Shown here in pieces: positions 41,427 to 50,512 of a DNA stretch of 64,000 nucleotides. The translations under genes were made by a program, and so were the position numbers. Origin of the DNA: JABCYV01 sp963729325 (lineage in GTDB: Bacteria > Acidobacteriota > Terriglobia > Terriglobales > Acidobacteriaceae); NCBI GenBank assembly GCA_963729325.1, contig CAVSNS010000053.1, positions 189,848 through 253,847 on the forward strand. The letters run 5' to 3'. The stretch's first letter is position 1; each line of letters starts with the position of its first letter. Under the pieces are notes generated by a model. It saw only the letters and a program-made list of their open reading frames with translations, had not been told where the DNA came from and did not search any database.

Positions 41427-42497
41427 ATGAGTTATGACGTCAAATATATCGGAATGGACGTGCACAAGGAAGCGATTGTGATCGCCGTCCTGAATGAGAG
41501 CGGGAAGCTGGTGATGGAGTCCGTCATCGAAACCAAAGCCAGCAGCATTCTGCAGTTTCTCCACGGTCTACGGGGCGAGCTGCATGTGACCTGGGAAGAA
41601 GGAACCTGGGCCGCCTGGCTGTATGATCTGCTGCAGCCGCATGTGCAGCACATTGTGGTTTGCAATCCGCGGCGCAATGCCTTGTTAAAGGAGGGCAGCA
41701 AGAGCGACAAGGTGGATGCGGGCAAGCTGGCCGACTTGTTACGCACCGGGATGCTGCGACCGGTCTACCACGGGGAAAACGGACTACGGACGCTACGCGA
41801 GTTGGGGCGCAGTTATCAGACCATCAGCAAAGATTTGACGCGCGTGATGAATCGATTGAAGGCGCTGTATCGCGGCTGGGGCATTCCTTGTGCCGGCACC
41901 CAAGTCTATGCTGCGCGCGCTCGGGAGGAATGGTTAAACAAGCTCCCACAAGCCGGGTTGCGCCGCCGCGCGGAGCTGCTCTATCAACAACTGGATGGAT
42001 TGCAGGCCTTACGGCGAGAGGTGCGACCCGAGTTTTTGGCCGAGAGCCGGAAACATAAGGCCGCGAAACTGCTGCGCCAGATTCCCTGCATCGGTCCGGT
42101 TCGAGCCGCCCGCTTGATCGCGCTGATGCAAACCCCGCACCGGTTCCGCAGCAAGCGGCAACTATGGACCTACAGTGGGCTGGGTATTGAGACCCACGAC
42201 AGTGCGCAATACCGCTTTGTGAGCGGACAAATGCAACGCTCCAAGAAACCCCAGCAGGTTCGTGGGCTGAATCGAAATCACAACCATGAAATGAAAGAGA
42301 TCTTCAAGAGCGCGGCCACCCGGGCCAGCTGTGGCAGGGGACCGTTCTACGATTTCTACGCGGGTTTGCTGGCCAAGGGGATGAAGCCGGAGATGGCGCG
42401 TCTGACGCTGGCGCGCAAAATCGCGGCCATTACTTTGACACTTTGGAAAAAGGAGGAACGTTTCGACGTCGAAAAACTGAAGACGCAAGCAGCTTGA
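41427..42497 (+). CDS. IS110-family transposase/recombinase (copy A2)
   Basis: 356 residues, nearly identical to the copy A1 protein. Differences include VDAGKLADLL for VDARKLADLL next to a catalytic Asp, LNESGK for LNEGGK, and HVQHIVV for QVQHIVV. All acidic residues of the DEDD core remain (GMDVHK, EEGTW, SDKVDA). Same ribosome-binding context AAGGAGGCAACTC. Probably active or recently active. Confidence 0.95.
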   Translation: MSYDVKYIGMDVHKEAIVIAVLNESGKLVMESVIETKASSILQFLHGLRGELHVTWEEGTWAAWLYDLLQPHVQHIVVCNPRRNALLKEGSKSDKVDAGKLADLLRTGMLRPVYHGENGLRTLRELGRSYQTISKDLTRVMNRLKALYRGWGIPCAGTQVYAARAREEWLNKLPQAGLRRRAELLYQQLDGLQALRREVRPEFLAESRKHKAAKLLRQIPCIGPVRAARLIALMQTPHRFRSKRQLWTYSGLGIETHDSAQYRFVSGQMQRSKKPQQVRGLNRNHNHEMKEIFKSAATRASCGRGPFYDFYAGLLAKGMKPEMARLTLARKIAAITLTLWKKEERFDVEKLKTQAA

Positions 42498-42568
42498 GCA
42501 TCGAATAGAACCCAGGTGATCTCCCAAGGTTTTCATGCCTCGGTGGTAGCCAATCGGTTCTAACGATG

Positions 42569-42707
42569 CTCCGGTTCGAGGGAGAGTATCCAAACACTCA
42601 TTCAGGCACTCTGTGTGCTGTAGTCCAGCACCGAGTCTCCGGGTCAATCCTATGCCCCCTCGGATAACCGAAAAAAGCTATAGGCCTCGAGCCTCACATA
42701 GGATCAT
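42569..42707 (+). ncRNA. Candidate bridge RNA core in right end of copy A2
   Basis: Same blocks as in A1: TTCGAGGGAGAGTATCC, hairpin GTGCTG-TAGTC-CAGCAC, and the junction from TCCTATG to CATAGGA. It differs from A1 by only a few bases, for example AAACACTC for ATACACTC just before the first hairpin and GCTATAGG for GCTGTAGG in the junction. Confidence 0.6.
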
Positions 42708-42971
42708 GGTTGGCACTTAAGCCAACGCTTAGCTTGCGTAGCTTCGGAACCGAACGGCGTCGTGCGCCACTGACTTCATGAAACCGTCGAGTTGGGACAA
42801 GCAACTGGGGTTGGCATCGCCGCGGAAAAGTGCGGCGAGCCAAAGCGACAAAACCAATAACCCCTCTAAGAATGAGGTGAGGAATGAGGTGGGGCTGGAT
42901 GTAAGTCACCACGCCCGCATCTCTCAGAGGGGCGGGGAGAAGCTTTTTTACTTGACATCCTTTTTCATAGG

Positions 42972-43121
42972 ATGAGTGTAACGGCGATGTTACGTCAACT
43001 GGCGCGGCTCTTTGTATTCTTCTGTTTCGTGAGTAGGACACTGCTTGCCCAGACCGACCAACAGGGCCAGAAGCGCGATCTGGAACAGTTGCTGTCCTCC
43101 GTCGTGCCGAGATACCGCTAA
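42972..43121 (+). CDS. Short secreted peptide or 5' remnant of an exported protein
   Basis: 49 residues with a convincing signal peptide, LARLFVFFCFVSRTLLAQ, then TDQQGQKRDLEQLLSSVVPR YR and a stop. The ATG overlaps the last bases of the right end of copy A2, so the gene start may have been remade by the insertion. Could be the left-over 5' end of a larger exported protein. Confidence 0.4.
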   Translation: MSVTAMLRQLARLFVFFCFVSRTLLAQTDQQGQKRDLEQLLSSVVPRYR

Positions 43122-43385
43122 CTCCATGGCTTGCATTGGCTTGCTTGCTTAAAGAAACGTTAGGTTTCGCGTCAGTTGCTGGGCGAACTATCTCGAAATA
43201 TGGCACGTCGAGAGGCTCGGAACCTGATGAGGTAGAGGAAGCCCTCAGCCGTTTTCAGCGCCAAGCAAAATTGCCCCCGCACTGCGTATGGAAAGTGCGC
43301 GCGCACTTATTTTTTTCCTTGACAATTGCTGGCCTTCGGCGAAAACTCTGGCCGATTGCAACGAGGCTCGCCTAGGAGATTCACA

Positions 43386-44258
43386 ATGGAAACTGCAATA
43401 GGAGTATTTGCTTCGCGGGATCGCGCCGAGAAGGCGGTCAAGGAGTTGCGGGAGCGGGGTGTGCCAGAAGAGTCCATGGTTTTCCTAACTCGATCTGAAA
43501 CCGAGGCCAAAACCATCGCGAAAGAGTTGGGCGCATATGTAGGAGGCTTCGTTGGGGGAGCCGCCGGGATGACAACTGGGGTCGTGGTTGCGTCGCTGCT
43601 TCTCCCCGGGGTCGGGACGGTATTCGCGCTGGGGTTCGGTGCCGCCACACTGCTCGGGCTTGCGGGGGCAGGCGCGGGTGCCAGCGTCGGCTCGGCTGCA
43701 GCGGACGACGCGAACGCGCCGAAACCGACAACGCCTGAAAAGTGCTCTGAGGACGTTGCGTTCTTCCGGGAAGTACTCAAAGAGGGGCGTTCGCTGATCG
43801 TGGTTCGCACAGAATCCCAGGATCTCGCGACAGCGGCGTGTGGTGTACTTGATCGGATGGGGCTCTGCATGCAAAACCAGCCGCCCGTTAAAATGCACAG
43901 CACCACTCGCCACATAGGCGATATTGCAGTTCTGGATATCAGCGGAAGGATCACGCTCGGCGAGGGCAACGTCATGCTCCGCGAGATCGTTCGCGAACTG
44001 GCGGACAAAGGGAACAAGAAGATCGTTCTAAACCTAGGTGAAGTGCAATATATGGATAGCTCAGGAGTCGGGGAACTGGTTAAGACTCACACAACCGTTC
44101 GGAATCAAGGTGGGCAGCTTAGGCTCATAAACTTGAACAAGCGAGTAGACGACTTACTCCAGATGACAAGATTGGCCGCTGTCTTTGATATTGATAGGGA
44201 CGAGGCCAGCGCAATCAGATCTCTGGGAGGCCAAGCTGGGTCACAAGCAGTAGCCTGA
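43386..44258 (+). CDS. General-stress (YflT/GlsB-like) domain fused to STAS domain
   Basis: 290 residues; AGGAG nine bases before the ATG at 43386. N-terminal part: TAIGVFASRDRAEKAVKELR and a Gly/Ala-rich hydrophobic hairpin (AYVGGFVGGAAGMTTGVVVA, GFGAATLLGLAGAGAGASVG), as in heat-stress YflT or low-temperature-induced proteins. C-terminal part: STAS domain, VLDISGRITLGEGNVMLREI and LNLGEVQYMDSSGVGELVKT, with the phospho-acceptor Ser in DSSGVG. Likely ties a membrane or stress signal to an anti-sigma partner switch; partners not in the window. Confidence 0.8.
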   Translation: METAIGVFASRDRAEKAVKELRERGVPEESMVFLTRSETEAKTIAKELGAYVGGFVGGAAGMTTGVVVASLLLPGVGTVFALGFGAATLLGLAGAGAGASVGSAAADDANAPKPTTPEKCSEDVAFFREVLKEGRSLIVVRTESQDLATAACGVLDRMGLCMQNQPPVKMHSTTRHIGDIAVLDISGRITLGEGNVMLREIVRELADKGNKKIVLNLGEVQYMDSSGVGELVKTHTTVRNQGGQLRLINLNKRVDDLLQMTRLAAVFDIDRDEASAIRSLGGQAGSQAVA

Positions 44259-44650
44259 GCTGATGTTGATCGAAGGCCCGGAAGTAGACTTCCGATTTTC
44301 CCGAGGCTGGCGAGTGCACCGATTCCGCCACCCTAGCCCGTGTCGGGTTGGAGTCAAGTACTCGCTGAGTGGGAAATCGGGCGCTCAGCGAAGCATACCA
44401 ATCTGCGCGAGGTTACCCAGACGATCTGCCCCGCGACGCAACTCTCGGCTCAGTCGGAGATTACCGCTTTCAGGAAGCGATACTAGAAATCCACGCCGCC
44501 ACAGAACGACTCAACCGGCGCTCGCTCATCTTCCCGCCCCAAAAACGCTGCCAGATGCGCGGCCCTGAATTCGCCGTGCATGCGCACGCAATTACTTTCG
44601 TTACTTGCGCATAACCTTGATCGCACTACCATTCATCAAGAAGAAGTTGG
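44259..44650. other. Intergenic region with one weak small frame
   Basis: A GTG-started 81-codon frame (44369-44614, with YPDDLPRDATLGSVGDYRFQ and EAILEIHAATERLN) reads like protein but has no ribosome-binding site or known relatives that I recognise. Otherwise nothing is seen. Confidence 0.3.
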
Positions 44651-45469
44651 ATGGGGATGTCCCAAGCTGTCAGATTTGCGGTGTTCTTTGTGTGCTTGTT
44701 GGTCGTGGCCAAGAACGCCACGGCGCAGAGCGATTATCAGGTTTTATCTCTTAGCAGTCCAGGAACGATCGCGGGGACGGTCAAGTGGTCGGGTGCACTG
44801 CCTCGTATACCCACCTTTACCATCAACAAAGACCCAGAGATTTGCGATCCCGAATCCCATAAGACCCGCGATCTAGAGCGGCTAATTGTGGGGCCACAGG
44901 GCGGTGTCGCAAACACCGTGGTATTTCTGAGGAACATTTCCCGGGGAAAAGCGATGGACCTCCCCGAACCCAGGCGCTTTCTGGACCAGAAGCACTGCCG
45001 CTACGAGCCCCACATTCTGCTCGTGTCACAGAGTGCGGTGCTCCGCATGAAGAGTTCGGACGCTACCCTGCACACCGTTCACATGGACGGGGCCGCCACT
45101 TACAATCTGCCCTTCCCCTTCACCAACCAGATCCTTTCTCGTCCAATGCCCTCAGCAGGGCTGGTTAACCTAAGGTGTAATGGCGGTCACGCTTGGATGA
45201 ATGCTGAAATTCTGGTGGTTTCCCATCCTTACTACACAGTTACCGACGAAAGCGGAAGGTTCCAACTCACAGACGTGCCGCCAGGACAATATGAGATCGT
45301 GGCTTGGCACGAGGGCTGGAAAGTTTTGCGGCAGGAAGCAGTCTTCGACGTTCTGACGGAACGCAGGATTCAGCGTCCCGTCTTTTCAGAGCCAAAGACC
45401 TGGGAGAAGAAAGTAGCTGTAAGTGCGAACGAGAAAGTCGCCGTGAACTTTTTCCTCTCCGAAAATTAA
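44651..45469 (+). CDS. Secreted cupredoxin-like/carboxypeptidase-regulatory-like protein
   Basis: 272 residues with signal peptide (FAVFFVCLLVVAKNATAQ). N-terminal beta domain PGTIAGTVKWSGALPRIPTF and TLHTVHMDGAATYNLPFPFT; C-terminal VTDESGRFQLTDVPPGQYEI VAWHEGWKV, the carboxypeptidase-regulatory-like fold. RCNGGHAWMNAEILVVSH with Cys and His is reminiscent of the plastocyanin-type copper site in related methylamine-utilisation proteins. Probably periplasmic; copper use is an inference. Confidence 0.75.
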   Translation: MGMSQAVRFAVFFVCLLVVAKNATAQSDYQVLSLSSPGTIAGTVKWSGALPRIPTFTINKDPEICDPESHKTRDLERLIVGPQGGVANTVVFLRNISRGKAMDLPEPRRFLDQKHCRYEPHILLVSQSAVLRMKSSDATLHTVHMDGAATYNLPFPFTNQILSRPMPSAGLVNLRCNGGHAWMNAEILVVSHPYYTVTDESGRFQLTDVPPGQYEIVAWHEGWKVLRQEAVFDVLTERRIQRPVFSEPKTWEKKVAVSANEKVAVNFFLSEN

Positions 45470-45720
45470 CTGACCACCTGGCATGGAACATCGAAATATC
45501 ATCCCCTATCGCGATTCCGATCTAATTCAGGTGCCACCACGACATCGGCCAGCTTCGCGGCCACACACCGAGCTCTCCGGCAGAACGAGATTAGTTCCTC
45601 ACAATTGGAGAACCTGATTCGACGCCCGATTTCGATTGATGTAATCGCATTATAAAAGGGCGCCCCTTTTGGAGTAGGTTGTGATCGTTGACATCATCAC
45701 CTACGAAAGGAGCACCCTCA

Positions 45721-46788
45721 ATGAACAGTGAAAAGTATATTGGTCTCGACGTCCATCAAGCAACGATCTCGGTGGCGGTTCTGGATTCCAAAGGCAAATT
45801 AGTAATGGAATCCATCCTGGAGACGAAAGCAGCGACCATTCTCGAGTTCTTTGCGGGACTGCGCGGGACTTTGTCAGTGACCTTCGAAGAGGGAACATGG
45901 GCGGCTTGGTTATACGATTTGCTGAAGCCGCATGTGGCCAAGTTGGTGGTGTGCAATCCGCGAAAAAATGCTCTGCTCAAACAGGGCAACAAAAGCGACA
46001 AGATCGATGCCCGCAAACTGGCCGATCGGCTGCGCCTCGATGATCTGAAGCCGGTTTACCATGGCGAGACCGGCGTGCGCACGCTGCGCGAGTTGGCCCG
46101 CAGTTACCTCACCATCGTCAAAGATCTGACCCGGGTGATGAACCGGTTGAAAGCTCTGTATCGGAGCTGGGCGATTCCCTGTGCCGGACGGGATGTCTAC
46201 TACACTCGTCATCGAGACGAGTGGCTGAGCAAAATCAAGGAGGCCGGTGTCCGCCGGCGAGCCGAGCAACTCTATCAGCAACTGGACATGCTGCAGCACT
46301 TGCGCCAGCAATCGCGGCGAGAACTGTTAGCGGAGAGTCGAAAACATTCCATCACCGCCAAGCTACGACAGATTCCCTCACTCGGGCCGATTCGCTCCGC
46401 CCTGGCGGTGGCGCTGATCCAGACTCCACACCGTTTTCGCAGCAAGCGCCAGCTGTGGGCCTACAGCGGACTGGCCCTGGAAACCCGCACCAGCGGAGAA
46501 TACCGGTTTGTAAACGGACAACTGCGACGTTCTAAAAAGCAGATCTCCATTCGCGGTCTGAACAAGGACCACAATCACGATCTGAAAGGTCTGTTCAAAG
46601 CTGCCGCCACCAGGGCCAGTTTCCAGCCCGGACCGTTTCAGGATTTCTACCAGCGATCACTGGCCAAAGGCATCAAGCCAACCATGGTACGTCTCACGTT
46701 GGCTCGCAAGATTGCAGCCATTACGCTCACTTTATGGAAGAAGGGAGAAAACTTCGACGTTGAGAAACTGAAATCGCAAGCCGCTTGA
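45721..46788 (+). CDS. IS110-family transposase/recombinase (element B)
   Basis: 355 residues from the ATG at 45721, preceded by GAAAGGAG. DEDD core YIGLDVHQATISVAVLDSKG, FEEGTWAAWLYDLLKP and SDKIDARKLADRLRLDDL; Transposase_20 domain LRQIPSLGPIRSALAVALIQ, YSGLALETRTSGEYRFVNGQ. About 65 percent identical by eye to the A copies. Intact. Confidence 0.95.
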   Translation: MNSEKYIGLDVHQATISVAVLDSKGKLVMESILETKAATILEFFAGLRGTLSVTFEEGTWAAWLYDLLKPHVAKLVVCNPRKNALLKQGNKSDKIDARKLADRLRLDDLKPVYHGETGVRTLRELARSYLTIVKDLTRVMNRLKALYRSWAIPCAGRDVYYTRHRDEWLSKIKEAGVRRRAEQLYQQLDMLQHLRQQSRRELLAESRKHSITAKLRQIPSLGPIRSALAVALIQTPHRFRSKRQLWAYSGLALETRTSGEYRFVNGQLRRSKKQISIRGLNKDHNHDLKGLFKAAATRASFQPGPFQDFYQRSLAKGIKPTMVRLTLARKIAAITLTLWKKGENFDVEKLKSQAA

Positions 46789-46859
46789 GCGTCTTGGGTG
46801 AAGAGCCCCTCCATCTCCGGTGATCTTCTTCTGGTGGTGGCCAGTTGGTTCTTGAGACG

Positions 46860-46990
46860 CTCGGGTTCGAGAGTGAGTATCCTTAACGCCTGTAGGCGCG
46901 CAGTGCCACTGGCACTTAGCTTCTGTGTAATCCCTATACCCTCTCGGACAACCCAAAAAAGCACTAGGCCACGAGCCTCAGATAGATCCA
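46860..46990 (+). ncRNA. Candidate bridge RNA core in right end of element B
   Basis: Equivalent to the A1/A2 blocks: TTCGAGAGTGAGTATCC, hairpin AGTGCC-ACT-GGCACT (46902-46916), then CTAT/ATAG closing a region with CGG-ACAA-CCC and AGGC-CACGA-GCCT. The hairpins are kept although their sequences changed, which is the sign expected of a functional RNA. Confidence 0.6.
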
Positions 46991-47294
46991 TGTGTTGCCA
47001 ATCGGCAACCGCTGCGCTTGCCAAGCTTCCCAGACCGATCGGCGTCGTCGCCACCAGATGAAGATGCAGTTGCTGAGACGGAACAACCTAAACCCAATCC
47101 CAGGGGCACGACACCAGACCAGCGCCTTCTATGGTGACAGGGGCTGGAAGCCAAGGAAATCTTCCCCACCTCCGGTCGAGGGAGAACTATTTTCCTTGAC
47201 ATTCCCTTTTATAGATCAGGCGTTAGCGCGTATTGACCAATGGTCAACTTGCACTATGGCGATATTACGTCAATTGACTCCTATGCACAGCCAT

Positions 47295-48212
47295 TCAGGC
47301 CGCTTTGGCCGAATCCGTGAATGTCGCCGCATTCTTCCTGACGAATTCCTGCATGCTGAGCGGCTCTTGCCCCGTCAGTGTGCGCACGTCGTCCGACGTC
47401 CGGTCGAAGCGCCCCGCGCGATGCAGATCGCCCAACGCCGCCAGGTGGTTCACCAGGTGAACCGGCCAGCCCCGCTTTAGCAGGTCGTCCCGCCACGGCT
47501 CGACGGGAATGTCCTGAAAGATGATTGTGCGGCCCAGCGCCTTCGAATACTCCTGTGCAAAGAAATGCATGTTCTCGGACTGCGGACCGGTCAGGTGATA
47601 GATCTTTCCGATGTGCGGCTGCGGATTGGCGAGCAGCGCGGCGATCACCCGCGCAACGTCTTGCACTGCCACCGGCGAAGTCTTGCCCTCCCCGAACGGT
47701 AGCCTGATCTGATCGGATTCCCTGACTGAATCCGGAGTCAAAGTCAGGAAGAAGCCTTCGAGAAACACAGTCGGCCGCACGTGCACAACCGGCAGACCGG
47801 ACCAGTTCAGCGCCTGCTCGGCGAGCCAGTGCAGCTTGTGCTGCGGGCTCGGAGTAGTTTCGGTAATGCTCATCTGAGAGACCGTCATCTGCGACATATT
47901 GATGAACGCCTTCACGCCGTGGTGCTTCGCCACCGCCGCCGTATTGACGGTCGCGGCCAAATAGTCATCCGAAACCGACATCCCGAAGTACATTGTGTCG
48001 CAGCCGTCGATCGCCCGATGCATCGAATCGAGGTCGAGTAGATTGCCGACCACAACCTCTGCACCCATGTCGCGCAATGTCCGCGCCCGTTCGTCCTCAT
48101 TTCGCACCATGGCACGCACTGCCTTGCCTTGCTGCAACAGCAGTTCGGTGACGGTACGCCCTGTCCCGCCGACGCGGCCTGCGGCGCCGGTAACCAGTAT
48201 GAGGTTTGCCAT
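47295..48212 (-). CDS. NmrA/SDR-type NAD(P)-binding oxidoreductase
   Basis: 305 residues from the ATG at 48212 (GAAAGGG upstream). Rossmann start LILVTGAAGRVGGTGRTVTE with the GxxGxxG dinucleotide loop, then AMVRNEDERARTLRDMGAEV, VVGNLLDLDSMHRAIDGCDT and RPTVFLEGFF. Atypical SDR of the NmrA/azoreductase-like class; the substrate is unknown. The gene may be regulated by redox. Single gene next to the IS island. Confidence 0.88.
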   Translation of the reverse strand: MANLILVTGAAGRVGGTGRTVTELLLQQGKAVRAMVRNEDERARTLRDMGAEVVVGNLLDLDSMHRAIDGCDTMYFGMSVSDDYLAATVNTAAVAKHHGVKAFINMSQMTVSQMSITETTPSPQHKLHWLAEQALNWSGLPVVHVRPTVFLEGFFLTLTPDSVRESDQIRLPFGEGKTSPVAVQDVARVIAALLANPQPHIGKIYHLTGPQSENMHFFAQEYSKALGRTIIFQDIPVEPWRDDLLKRGWPVHLVNHLAALGDLHRAGRFDRTSDDVRTLTGQEPLSMQEFVRKNAATFTDSAKAA

Positions 48213-48417
48213 TGCTTTGCCCTTTCTAACGCAGCCAGTCCGATAAGAGGATCTCACAACGCAATCGTTAATTCTATGCTAAGTGTTAGTCCCAATTGGC
48301 GTTAACACGATTAGACTCACGCTCCGGCGGGTCGAGCACAATGCAATCAAGCAGGAAGCCTTGGAGACAGAACAAAACGAACACGCTGCATTTCGGGCTC
48401 GAACTTAAAGAAGATTC

Positions 48418-49098
48418 TCACCTCACAGTAAACAGTAAGAAATAGTCCATTCCGTCAGCTTTGACAAAATCGTATTGTTCGCGCAACTGATAGCCGGCTT
48501 CTGCGGCTTCTCGGATCACAATTTCTCGCCCTACCCCGTGGTTCTCACCATTTCCGTTGCGGTCAATGATTCCTACCTTGGCTCCGTCCGCAAGCGAACG
48601 GCGAAGATTACGCAACAAGGCGACCGGAGTAGACACTTCATGATATGTCTTCAGCAATAGCACGGCGTCAATTCTGCGGACTGGCAGTAGAGGATCATCG
48701 CTCTTGCCTCGTATCGTCTTTACATTGTGAAGATTCTCTTCCTGAACGCGGTGGTCGATGTAACGAATGGCCTCGGGATTAATATCCACGGCAAAGACAA
48801 ATCCTGTGCCGCCAACCCGCCTGGCTGCTCGCACCGTGAACCAGCCTGATCCTGCTCCAATATCGGCGACGATCTTGCCTTGGCTGATTCCTAGGATATC
48901 CATCACCCGGTTGATCTGCAGCCTTTCATCTCTTCCCGGTGAATCAAAGATGGAGAGATCGCCGGTGTACGGTTCGCTGGTTTTGCGATGCTCATCGCTG
49001 GCGGTCGGCAGCCGCGTCGACGCCTGCCCTTGAATCGGCTGACATGGGCTCAGCAGAAATAAAGAAAATAAAGATATTGAAATCAGATGCCTGGACAT
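48418..49098 (-). CDS. Exported SAM-dependent methyltransferase-like protein
   Basis: 226 residues. Signal peptide ISISLFSLFLLSPCQPIQGQ, then class I methyltransferase motif I VADIGAGSGWFTVRAARRV, motif II FAVDINPEAIRYIDHRV and the motif IV region RRIDAVLLLKTYHEVSTPV. Methyltransferases with signal peptides are known from Acidobacteriota and other soil bacteria but their function is unclear, since SAM is not expected in the periplasm. Confidence 0.85.
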   Translation of the reverse strand: MSRHLISISLFSLFLLSPCQPIQGQASTRLPTASDEHRKTSEPYTGDLSIFDSPGRDERLQINRVMDILGISQGKIVADIGAGSGWFTVRAARRVGGTGFVFAVDINPEAIRYIDHRVQEENLHNVKTIRGKSDDPLLPVRRIDAVLLLKTYHEVSTPVALLRNLRRSLADGAKVGIIDRNGNGENHGVGREIVIREAAEAGYQLREQYDFVKADGMDYFLLFTVR

Positions 49099-49474
49099 GT
49101 TCCTTACGCTCTTCTGTCAGCAATGGATACTTAGATGAAAAAACGAGACGTTGGTAAGCAAACCCGCGAGCTTTGGTTTCCCAGTGAACCGAACAGGGCC
49201 CGAGCTGGGGCAGTGTTTTTGGGAATCGGTTTCGCTGGAAGGGTACAGATCGCGCAGCTCTTTGCCTGTCCCTGGCAGATTATCGAGAGGTTCGCCCATG
49301 GAATCTGGTTTCCCAACCACCGGAAGGGGAGAGTTGATGTTAACAGGCGTCGAAAGTATGTACTTTACATACTTCCGACAGGCGTTTACACCAACTGAGA
49401 ATTGCTGGCGTAGGGGCGATTATGAGAAGGTCGGGCCGTCTAGTGAAGCTAAACGGGTGCAATGGAAGCGCCCA
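49099..49474. other. Intergenic region with a strong palindrome
   Basis: An 87-codon plus-strand frame at 49135 (MKKRDVGKQTRELWFPSEPN) lacks a ribosome-binding site and is not called. The striking feature is the palindrome listed separately at 49349-49379. Confidence 0.35.
49349..49379. repeat. 31-bp near-perfect palindrome
   Basis: GTCG-A-AAGTATGTA, loop CTT, TACATACTT-C-CGAC: nine perfect pairs, one mismatch, four more pairs. It is AT-rich within GC-rich surroundings and lacks a T-tract, so it is more like an operator or recombinase site than a terminator. Confidence 0.6.
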
Positions 49475-49909
49475 TCATCGAAAGCGCCGGATGCCGTCGC
49501 GGAGCTTGGTTAGTGTCCGAGAGGCCAAGTCACTGAGAGGGTTTTCCTTGCCGTCACTAAAACCCAGGCTCTCCATTTGCTTGGCGGCGGCACTGAATCG
49601 TTCTTGACTTACGTTGTCCATCCTAACGAAGCGGAACGCCTGGGCCAAAGATATGCCATCTGCTCCCATGCGTAAGAATTCGATCTCCGCAGTCACTTTT
49701 CCAAATATGGTGCCCAGAATCATCTTCCCCGAGGTTCCCGGAGGAATCGAACTCTTGGCAAGGAGAGCAGAACCTCCGGTAAGTGAGAGACGTTGAATGA
49801 TTCCAACAAACCTTTGAGTCTCGACGATGAATATGGCCTTCTCATTGTTGGGCACACGTATGCGTGGCGGACGAGTGCGCATACGGGATTTGCGGGGCTC
49901 TCGGCTCAT
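49475..49909 (-). CDS. PilZ-domain protein
   Basis: 144 residues. PilZ-like beta barrel: PRIRVPNNEKAIFIVETQRF, GIIQRLSLTGGSALLAKSSI, GTIFGKVTAEIEFLRMGADG. The c-di-GMP motif RxxxR is replaced by RPPRIR, and D/NxSxxG by LSLTGG, so binding of c-di-GMP is doubtful. C-terminal helix ends DLASRTLTKLRDGIRRFR. Cytoplasmic. Confidence 0.8.
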   Translation of the reverse strand: MSREPRKSRMRTRPPRIRVPNNEKAIFIVETQRFVGIIQRLSLTGGSALLAKSSIPPGTSGKMILGTIFGKVTAEIEFLRMGADGISLAQAFRFVRMDNVSQERFSAAAKQMESLGFSDGKENPLSDLASRTLTKLRDGIRRFR

Positions 49910-50164
49910 CCTATGACAGCATTACAACTAGGCAGAGCAGGGTCAATATTACTTAGGTTTTGAAACACGTCCGCCGGGGTTTGACGTTTCTTTACCTGAG
50001 CCGTGTGCAAGGTTTTTCCACCGTGATTATCATTCTCGCTGACGATTTTCCGGCAACTTTACGACGAATGAGCCAGTTCCATCGCTTCTGCTTTGGCAAC
50101 CGAAGTGCGTCAATCTTCCTCTATTTAGTCGATTCGACTAACCCGATACCGAGGAGCGACAAAC

Positions 50165-50410
50165 ATGGCTGCTCAAGTTTGGCTCAACACGAATCTGGTT
50201 CGTCTTCACAAAGCAGTTTTGTGTGCCAACTGCGAAGTCATTAGCGAGGGCTTAAATGGTCATTGTGCTGGCTGCGGAAGTCAGTCCTTGCTCCGGGTGA
50301 GCACAGTTCTTGGTGGAACGATTGATTCGGAACTGTCGGTTGTCTTCGCCACGTCTGCGCATGACGTCAGCGACGACGTGGGCGTTCGCTCGCTATCCGC
50401 GGCGGCCTAG
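50165..50410 (+). CDS. Small zinc-ribbon protein
   Basis: 81 residues; GAGGAGCG nine bases upstream of the ATG. CANC and CAGC pairs 14 residues apart (VLCANCEVISEGLNGHCAGC GSQ) make a rubredoxin-type zinc ribbon, followed by a Ser/Val-rich tail. Function unknown. A related Cys-paired small protein occurs at 54076. Confidence 0.7.
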   Translation: MAAQVWLNTNLVRLHKAVLCANCEVISEGLNGHCAGCGSQSLLRVSTVLGGTIDSELSVVFATSAHDVSDDVGVRSLSAAA

Positions 50411-50512
50411 TGGATAGCTGACGTAATCAAGCGCTTACACCAATTGTGGATTAGTGGTGTCACCGCGAGCGGTAAGGCAAATGGCGCCCAGCCAACGGCC
50501 GGCAATACGTTG

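Larger units (their letters stand above)
41193..42972 (+). mobile_element. IS110-family (IS1111-like) element, copy A2
   Basis: Same orientation and organisation as A1, 215 bp further on. Left end GCATTATGAAAAAGCGCCCC, right end CTTTTTCATAGGA. The left non-coding part is about 235 bp because a hairpin sequence (41230-41285) is inserted. Transposase 41427-42497. Right non-coding part 42498-42972. Confidence 0.85.
45649..47215 (+). mobile_element. IS110-family (IS1111-like) element B
   Basis: Left end ATTATAAAAGGGCGCCCC, right end CTTGACATTCCCTTTTATAG; subterminal inverted repeat TATAAAAGGG. Transposase 45721-46788 and a right non-coding end of about 430 bp. More distant from A1/A2 but with the same layout and the same right-end motif TCCTTGACAT. 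Confidence 0.82.

Noticed and set aside
42972..47280. Similar flanks right of IS copies A2 and B (GGCGATxTTACGTCAAxTG)
   Set aside because: The match of about 19/24 is at different distances from the two ends (about 10 versus 40 bp), so it is not a shared target site; it may be chance.
49135..49398. 87-codon frame MKKRDVGKQTREL...
   Set aside because: No ribosome-binding site and it runs through the palindrome at 49349; not supported as a gene.
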